Shown here piece by piece: positions 58,501 through 64,000 of a stretch of 64,000 nt of DNA. How positions within the stretch are numbered: the stretch's first letter is position 1; each line of letters opens with the position of its first letter. Under the pieces are notes generated by a model. That model was not told where the DNA came from, did not search any database, and was given only the letters and a program-made list of their open reading frames with translations. Source of the DNA: Gossypium raimondii (taxonomy: Eukaryota > Streptophyta > Magnoliopsida > Malvales > Malvaceae); the NCBI RefSeq assembly GCF_025698545.1, contig NC_068577.1:4913501-4977500 (forward strand). The letters are read 5' to 3'. The translations under genes and the position numbers were made by a program.

Positions 58501-58632
58501 AATGTCTAAAATTATTTATAGCCCCTTCCCAACCCATAAATAAGAAGATAATGTGTTTCAGCGCACTCGAATCTACATTCTCCTGCATTGACAACAATGC
58601 TCATACCAATCGAAGTAATACTCAATCTACAA
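58501..58632 (-). mobile_element. tRNA-derived SINE, copy 7 (near full length)
   Basis: On the minus strand: attgagtattacttcgattg (A-box), gagcattgttgtcaatgca, gattcgagtgcgctgaa (B-box), cattatcttcttatttatgg, gggaaggggctataaataat and tttagacatt. It is the clearest copy of the family in the window. Confidence 0.7.
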
Positions 58633-59440
58633 GTTTATCATTACTAAGAACCAAATAATTACCTTATTTGTTGGGTTTCTTTTCGTAGTATGATACCACC
58701 AAATGAACAAATTTTGCTAATCAAAGCAGCTTTTTAAGAGTTTGCTTCATTAGCCTCAAAACTTGAATCAAACTTGCTCTTTTTCACGCTTTTATACCTT
58801 TATTCATATTTATCTTTATCTCGAGTTTGCAACACAAGCTTTCTTTCCAAGAAAATCATTACCTTTTTCTTTTTTTTTTTAAATTGCCACCTATATCATT
58901 TTTAGTTATTACTGTTGAAGGCTTAACAAACATACTTAATCATGGGCTAGGTTCGAGCTGGGTCAATATAAAGTTTTAGGCTCATTTTCTAGACTCGGAC
59001 TCGACCTAGTTCGAAAATGAATTAATGCTAGTTTAATTCTAATATGAGGAATAAATGGTAAATATGTATATATCTACATGTGAATAACTTGGATTAAACG
59101 CATTAAAAAGATAGATAGCAAATTAAAATTTACAAAGAATGTTTTTAGCATATTAAATCCGAGACCAAATTGTTTATGCGATAAGTATATGTGATTTTTA
59201 TAATTTAATTTATATATTTTAGATATTCTTAATAGTATATTTTATATTTGAATCGACATTTAATATTTTTAAACTAATAATAATGAATACTTAGTATGTA
59301 TTTATTAATCAAAAAAATTTATTGAACACAATAATTTGCAAATTTTGGTTAATTTCATCTCTAAATACGAAATAAAATAAAGGAATGGCAATGTTGTGAA
59401 TTTTAAGAAGAAAAGGGGGCGTTTTTGGAAGAGAGAGACT
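58633..59440. other. Intergenic, with a scrap of the dispersed repeat
   Basis: 58925-59060 (atgggctaggttcgagctgg, tctagactcggactcgacc) resembles the repeat at 20.6-21.2 and 60.2-60.6 kb. The rest is AT-rich with no gene. Confidence 0.4.
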
Positions 59441-59539
59441 CGTCGTAGAACCTGGGACAGCCGAGCGAGTAGGAAAATATCGTTACAGAAGCGCGTGATG
59501 TTTTCGGCCGAATTTTTTTTTGTTGCCAGCCAGTTTTGG

Positions 59540-59718
59540 AGATGCCACGTCATTGAAAGGAGACGTGGCAGAAACATAGCGGTTTCGGCCATTTGGGAGA
59601 GTTCAAAATTGTTTCCACGCCACGTCAAAGACGAGAGATATGAAGTTGTCGTCACGTGCTCTATAACGGCCTTTGCTTTGCTTTGCTTTTCTTCTCAAGA
59701 CACGTGACTTATATAAAA
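59540..59718 (+). promoter_or_regulatory. G-box/ABRE cluster with TATA box, no visible gene
   Basis: Five ACGT-core sites lie in about 165 bp: GCCACGTCA 59544-59552, GACGTGGCA 59562-59570, GCCACGTCA 59619-59627, CACGTG 59653-59658 and CACGTG 59701-59706. A TATATAAAA box follows at 59710-59718. CTTTG is repeated just upstream (about 59670-59690). Such clusters bind bZIP (ABF, HY5) and bHLH (PIF) factors and are typical of ABA-, seed- or light-responsive promoters. No coding sequence is recognisable downstream on the plus strand. The open frames overlapping it on both strands resemble no family. Confidence 0.5.
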
Positions 59719-60169
59719 CGTATTTTTGGAACCTATATATACATAATTTTCGTGTTTATATAAATACATAATTATAAATAAAATCTGAAGTTTGCGATTT
59801 ATTTATTTATTTATTTATTTTACTCAATAATTTTATAATAAAATATATATATTAATGGGATTATTAATAGGGTTGAAGTAAAAAAAAATTTAAGGGAGTC
59901 GAAATCAAATTGTTAATTTTTACAATAGTAAAAATGTAATTTTTAAAGTATTAAATCAAAATTTTATCATTTTTAGAGGGTCAAAATATAATCTTACCTT
60001 TAATAATTTAAAATTTTAAAAATTTTAAAAATTTTAAAAGACCAAAATGAAAAATTTGTTCATTAATCTTACTAAACTTGATTGTTGCTTTTCTCTTATG
60101 AACCAATTCAAAAATTGGCGGGGAGACGGTGATTTTTGGCAAAACTTAGGAGACCAAAAATAATGTAGA

Positions 60170-60600
60170 CTTGTTCATAGGTTGAGCTATTTATCTAAGT
60201 CCGAAGGTCCGCTCGAAATTTGAGAGGATTTTGACAAAAATATTAGGCTTGAAAAATGTTTTTAAGCAAAAAAATTAGACCCATTTAAAATATGAGTTGG
60301 GCTTGGACTTAAACATTTAAAGCCTAAGCTTAGCTCGACCCAGCTTGTTTACTTGTTTAAGGCCTGTTATTTTTATATGTTATGTAATTTAGAACACATT
60401 AAAAAAATAAACATATACTAAATATAAAATACTACTCTAATATAAACATTAAATTAATAAACAAAAAAATATAAAATTTAACAAAAATGAATTAATAATG
60501 TAATAATCAATTGGATTTTAATTTTAAACCGTATAAAATAAATAAAAACTTAAATTAAAAAATTAGACCTAAATTTAGGCGGGTTTTAGGGTTTTCCCAT
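60170..60600 (+). repeat. Dispersed non-coding repeat (copy B)
   Basis: The sequence at 60175-60350 matches by eye the reverse complement of 20940-21110 (cataggttg, ccgaaggtc, cgaaatttgagagg, gacaaaaatatt, gcaaaaaaattag). It continues with aataaacatata and ends near ttttagggttttcccatttgg. No ORF. Confidence 0.55.
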
Positions 60601-61680
60601 TTGGTCATTTAATTAGTTGGATTCAATGTATCTATGCTTTTCATGAGTTTTCACTTTCTCATGCAAAATTGAATTTTAGAAACAATTAAATGCATATTAT
60701 TATTATTATTATTTCAGTTTATTGATTGATTGTTTTACTTTCTTTCTCTGCTTCATATATTGCATGTTAAATTAGATTTTTAGTTAAAATCTTATATTAG
60801 AGTTATAGTTCCTAAATTAAACATCTAAACATGCCACTTTCTTCAAAAAAGTGAAAGTTATTTTCTCTAAAATTGTGACTAATTTAAAAAGTAAAAATCA
60901 CAAGACTCGAATATTTCAACATATCAATAGATGTAGGTACACTTTTTAACTAACTTTTATTTTTGATTTACGACATTACAACTCTTAATTTATTAAAATT
61001 TATATATTAAAATTTTACGGTTTTAATAAGTGACATCCGGACGACTTGCTATGGTAATATATATAAAGATATTTATTGATTTCGCTATTAAATTTTAAAT
61101 TTAAACATAGCTATATATTTTAAAACGATTTAATTGATATATAAATATATGTTTACATTATCGTGGAAATTGTTTTGTTTTAAAATATAAACGATCGTGT
61201 GAATATAATTTAAGTCGTGTTAATATTGATTGATCCAAAAGAAGGTTAATATTTATCAAAATTATATGTACAATTGTGGAAATAAACAGTGATGATTGAT
61301 TGGCTTTACATGTGACCAAGAAATTGACCCAAAGGAAGATTTATTGTTTAACGTGTTTTATTGTCAATGTTTGATTACTACATCAAAATATCACTTATAA
61401 GTTAATAGTTTGTTTAAATATGAAATATTAATGGAGTGTCGATATATTGAGATGAGGTTTACCTTTTATTGAATTTATTATTTTAGTTTATATTTAAAGT
61501 TTTATTTGAGTTTGTTTTATTTGATTTAGCTATTATTATGCCCACCAACATCATTGCATGCATTGATTATATTCTCATGTTAAATTGTACAAACTTTAAA
61601 TCATGATATAAAAGAATCTTATGATAATTTCCGGAGTCATGAATCTTGACTTTGCGTTAAGGGTTATACTCTTCCATTGC
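60601..61680. other. Intergenic AT-rich DNA
   Basis: No gene or clear repeat border is recognised. Confidence 0.4.
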
Positions 61681-63366
61681 TTATGTATGAGAGTACCTTT
61701 GACCAAAAGAGGGAGATGGAAAGTTGGGAGAGATCAAATTGCATCTATATAATGATCATGTAGAAAACTTCTAGAAACATTCAAGGGAGCTATATCAAGT
61801 AAGATTACCATAGTTAAAGAATTCATGGTTGACATTGAAAAAAATGTTTTTTTTTTAAATAAAAAAAGGTTGAAACTAATACATTCTTGGCAAATTAGTT
61901 GAAATTAATACATTCTTGACAAATTTAACTTCAATGTGGTATACAAAGAAAAATAAGGATGTTGCGGATAGGTCATAAAAAGAAACCAACTAAGGATGTT
62001 TGTTTCTCTTGTGATGCGATAGGTCACAAAAAGAAGAATTGTACCAATTGTCACGTTTGTATTGGAAAACTTGTTTATGATCAACATTTTGTTATACAGT
62101 GAAATTTTAAAAAAAATTCATAAAATCGAATCTTTGTTGTGTTATTTATGAAAATAAATTTTTCAAAATTAAGTACATGTGTTTTTGAGCCTACCAAATT
62201 TTAGTTTTCGACCAAATGATATTCTCTACTATTCTCGATCCTTCGATTGCTAAAAAAGTGGGCTTTTATTTAAAACCAAACACAGGATGAAAGTCATAAC
62301 TTTCCAGTGAGAACAATTCACTTTCTTTATGGGGAATCAAAACCAAAATCTTTCTCGTGAGTACTCATAAAAATATAATTTATTAGAGGCTAAAAACATT
62401 TTCCCTAAATTTTGATAGAGTATCCACGTATGACTGATGTGTATTTTCGACTACCCTATAATCTCTCTATATAGGAAAGAAATCACGAGTCTAGTAGAAC
62501 ATGGGGGAAATAATATTTAATAAAGAACCTAGAGTCCCCTTGCAACTCTATGTGGTGGGCACAGCGTGTTGTCTACCCCTAGTAAAACATAGGCTCATTA
62601 TGCCATTCATATATTGGATACAATTATATGTGCAATTTAGTTTTAATTTTAATTAAAATAAGTTCATACAATTATTCAACCCAATAACCAGTTTGTATTC
62701 CCCAAACATTATTTTATTTAATTAAATTATTTTCTTAACTCAATTCTAATTCTTTCAAAATCATGACAATTTTACCGTATTAGAATCGATGAGTTAATAA
62801 ATTCAACTATCCTATTCATTAAAAGCGCAATGACTTAATTAATTTAATTTTCTCTTCCAACTCAATTATTCAATTACAATATATTAAAGAATAATTCAAA
62901 GAAATTAAATTAAATTTTAAGTCATCAATTGTTCCTTCCAAGAAAATGTATTTAATGTGGATAATAATTCATACAATCTACTTCTCTTTCGCTGTTTTAA
63001 TTCAATTATTGTATCAATTCAAATTCGGGTATGGATCATTGGGAAGCAACCAAACGAGTCATGCAATATCTTAAAAACAATTACATGCTCAAATATCGAA
63101 GATCTGATAAGTTAAAGATCGTCTGATATACAGACTCCAACTTTGTTGGATGCCAAGATTGTATGAAATCTACGACAAGCTATACTAATATGCTTGCTGT
63201 AGGAGTTGTCTCTTGGAAGAGTGTTAAGCAACTAGTCACAGCTTCTTTGATCATGGCAGCTGAGATTATAGCATGTTACGAGACACCTAACCATAGAATA
63301 TGGATGCAAAATTTTATTATTGGGCTGCGAATTGTGGATGGAATAGAAAAACTACTTAAGTTGTTT
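61680..63366 (+). mobile_element. Ty1/copia retrotransposon fossil
   Basis: Two parts of a copia element are recognisable: a gag piece with a CCHC-type zinc knuckle (about 61690-62100) and the RNase H end of pol (about 63020-63366, with peptides HWEATKRVMQYLK, YTDSNFVGCQD and MAAEIIACYE). Between them, 62120-62990 resembles a copia-type LTR (ggggaatcaaaacc, gactgatgtgtattttcgac) from another insertion. Integrase and reverse transcriptase are absent. It is clearly broken, with many disruptions, and old. Confidence 0.72.
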
Positions 63367-64000
63367 TGTAACACCCCTAACCTGAACCTGTCGCCGGAAC
63401 AGGGTTACGGAGCATTACCAGAGATTTCAGAACAGATAATAGACATTTCACATCATACAATGTTCATATCAGAAATCAATCATAAAGTCCCTTATAAGAT
63501 CCTTCGAGGCCCAAAATACGCATTAGAATCAAGTCGGGACTAAATCGAGAACACAGAATTTTTCGCAAAATCTCAAAAATTTTCCAAGGTGCAAGGGACA
63601 CACGCCGGTGTGGCCGTGACACGCCTGTGTCTCAGGCCGTGTGGGCATTCGATGTGAGGCACACGGTCGTGTCCTAGCCCGTGTCTATTTTAGGTTGCAT
63701 ACTAACTTGGTCACACGGCCAAGCCACACACCCGTGTGCTAGGTCGTGTGAACAATTTAATTTACAATAATTAGGTGCAAGAGTCACAGGGCCAAAACAC
63801 ATGCCCATGTGTTAGGCAGTGTGCCACACACGGTTGAGACACACGCCCGTGTCTCTGCCCGTATGGGAAATTCGGAACATTCTGTTTCTCAATTTTTAAG
63901 AAGTAGAGGACACACGACCAAACTGCACACCCTTGCACATGGCCGTGTGTCACACATGGCTGAGACACACGCCCGTGTCTCTGCCCGTGTGTACGAAAAT
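63367..64000 (+). mobile_element. Gypsy-type LTR, 5' part, running off the window
   Basis: It starts TGTAACACCCCTAACC followed by gccggaacagggttacgg, the common start of a Malvaceae/cotton gypsy LTR, and interrupts the copia RNase H sequence at 63366. From 63598 it is filled with repeats of cacacg and cgtgtg (acacgcccgtgtc-type palindromes). Its end and any internal region lie beyond the window. It is younger than the copia fossil it sits in. Confidence 0.75.

Noticed and set aside
59305-59707. Open frames of 103 (plus) and 116 (minus) codons
   Set aside because: Both overlap the ACGT-motif cluster and resemble no known protein; the sequence reads better as regulatory DNA.

Overview
The window is plant nuclear DNA. 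It is AT-rich, has small exons and GT-AG introns, and is dense with LTR remnants, MULEs, MITEs and a CACTA element. The host proteins are dicot-like: phytosulfokine precursor, SKIP22, plastid HDR, AAP permease, plant LPAT and UPF0496. A terminal LTR carrying many copies of a short cacacg/cgtgtg motif, together with the other LTR types, looks like Gossypium (cotton) or a close Malvaceae relative. That taxon call comes from recalled repeat character, not from a search.

Layout. 1-2.3 kb (minus): a decayed chimera with transportin-1 (TRN1) exons downstream of an exon resembling the first exon of NOT1. 2.9-4.4 kb: 3' part of a CACTA transposon with hairpin arrays and telomere-like DNA. 7.4-7.9 kb (minus): a phytosulfokine precursor gene. 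8.1-8.7 and 10.1-10.6 kb: long-TIR MITEs. 13.0-14.3 kb (plus): a small DUF4378-type gene. 16.5-20.6 kb: a plant-mobile-domain tail and a dead MuDR-type transposase split by a solo LTR. 21.3-22.2 kb: foldback elements nested in one another. 22.4-23.8 kb (plus): F-box gene SKIP22. 25.8-26.3 kb: a broken SHW1-like gene. 27.1-29.1 kb (minus): an amino acid permease with two GC-AG introns. 29.9-38.6 kb: a repeat block with a MITE, a LINE RNase H scrap and two solo LTRs. 39.1-41.8 kb (minus): a two-TM acidic protein of unknown function. 42-44 kb: a SINE cluster. 44.6-48.4 kb (plus): HDR, the last enzyme of the plastid MEP pathway, in ten exons. 51.5-53.4 kb (plus): an LPAT4/5-type acyltransferase. 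54.8-56.0 kb (minus): a UPF0496 protein. 59.5-59.7 kb: a G-box/ABRE-rich promoter-like island with no visible gene. 61.7-64 kb: a Ty1/copia fossil interrupted by a gypsy-type LTR that runs off the window.

The intact genes are unrelated housekeeping, signalling and metabolic loci, each with its own promoter; there is no operon or gene cluster. I found no convincing new biochemical system. The most unusual items are the TRN1/NOT1 chimera, two unrelated transposons that each carry telomere-like tracts, the matched pair of solo LTRs with perfect target duplications, the orphan promoter-like island, the multi-copy tRNA-derived SINE, and the two GC-AG introns in one permease gene. Exon borders were placed by eye from splice consensus, frame continuity and remembered family sequences; no alignment or transcript data were available.
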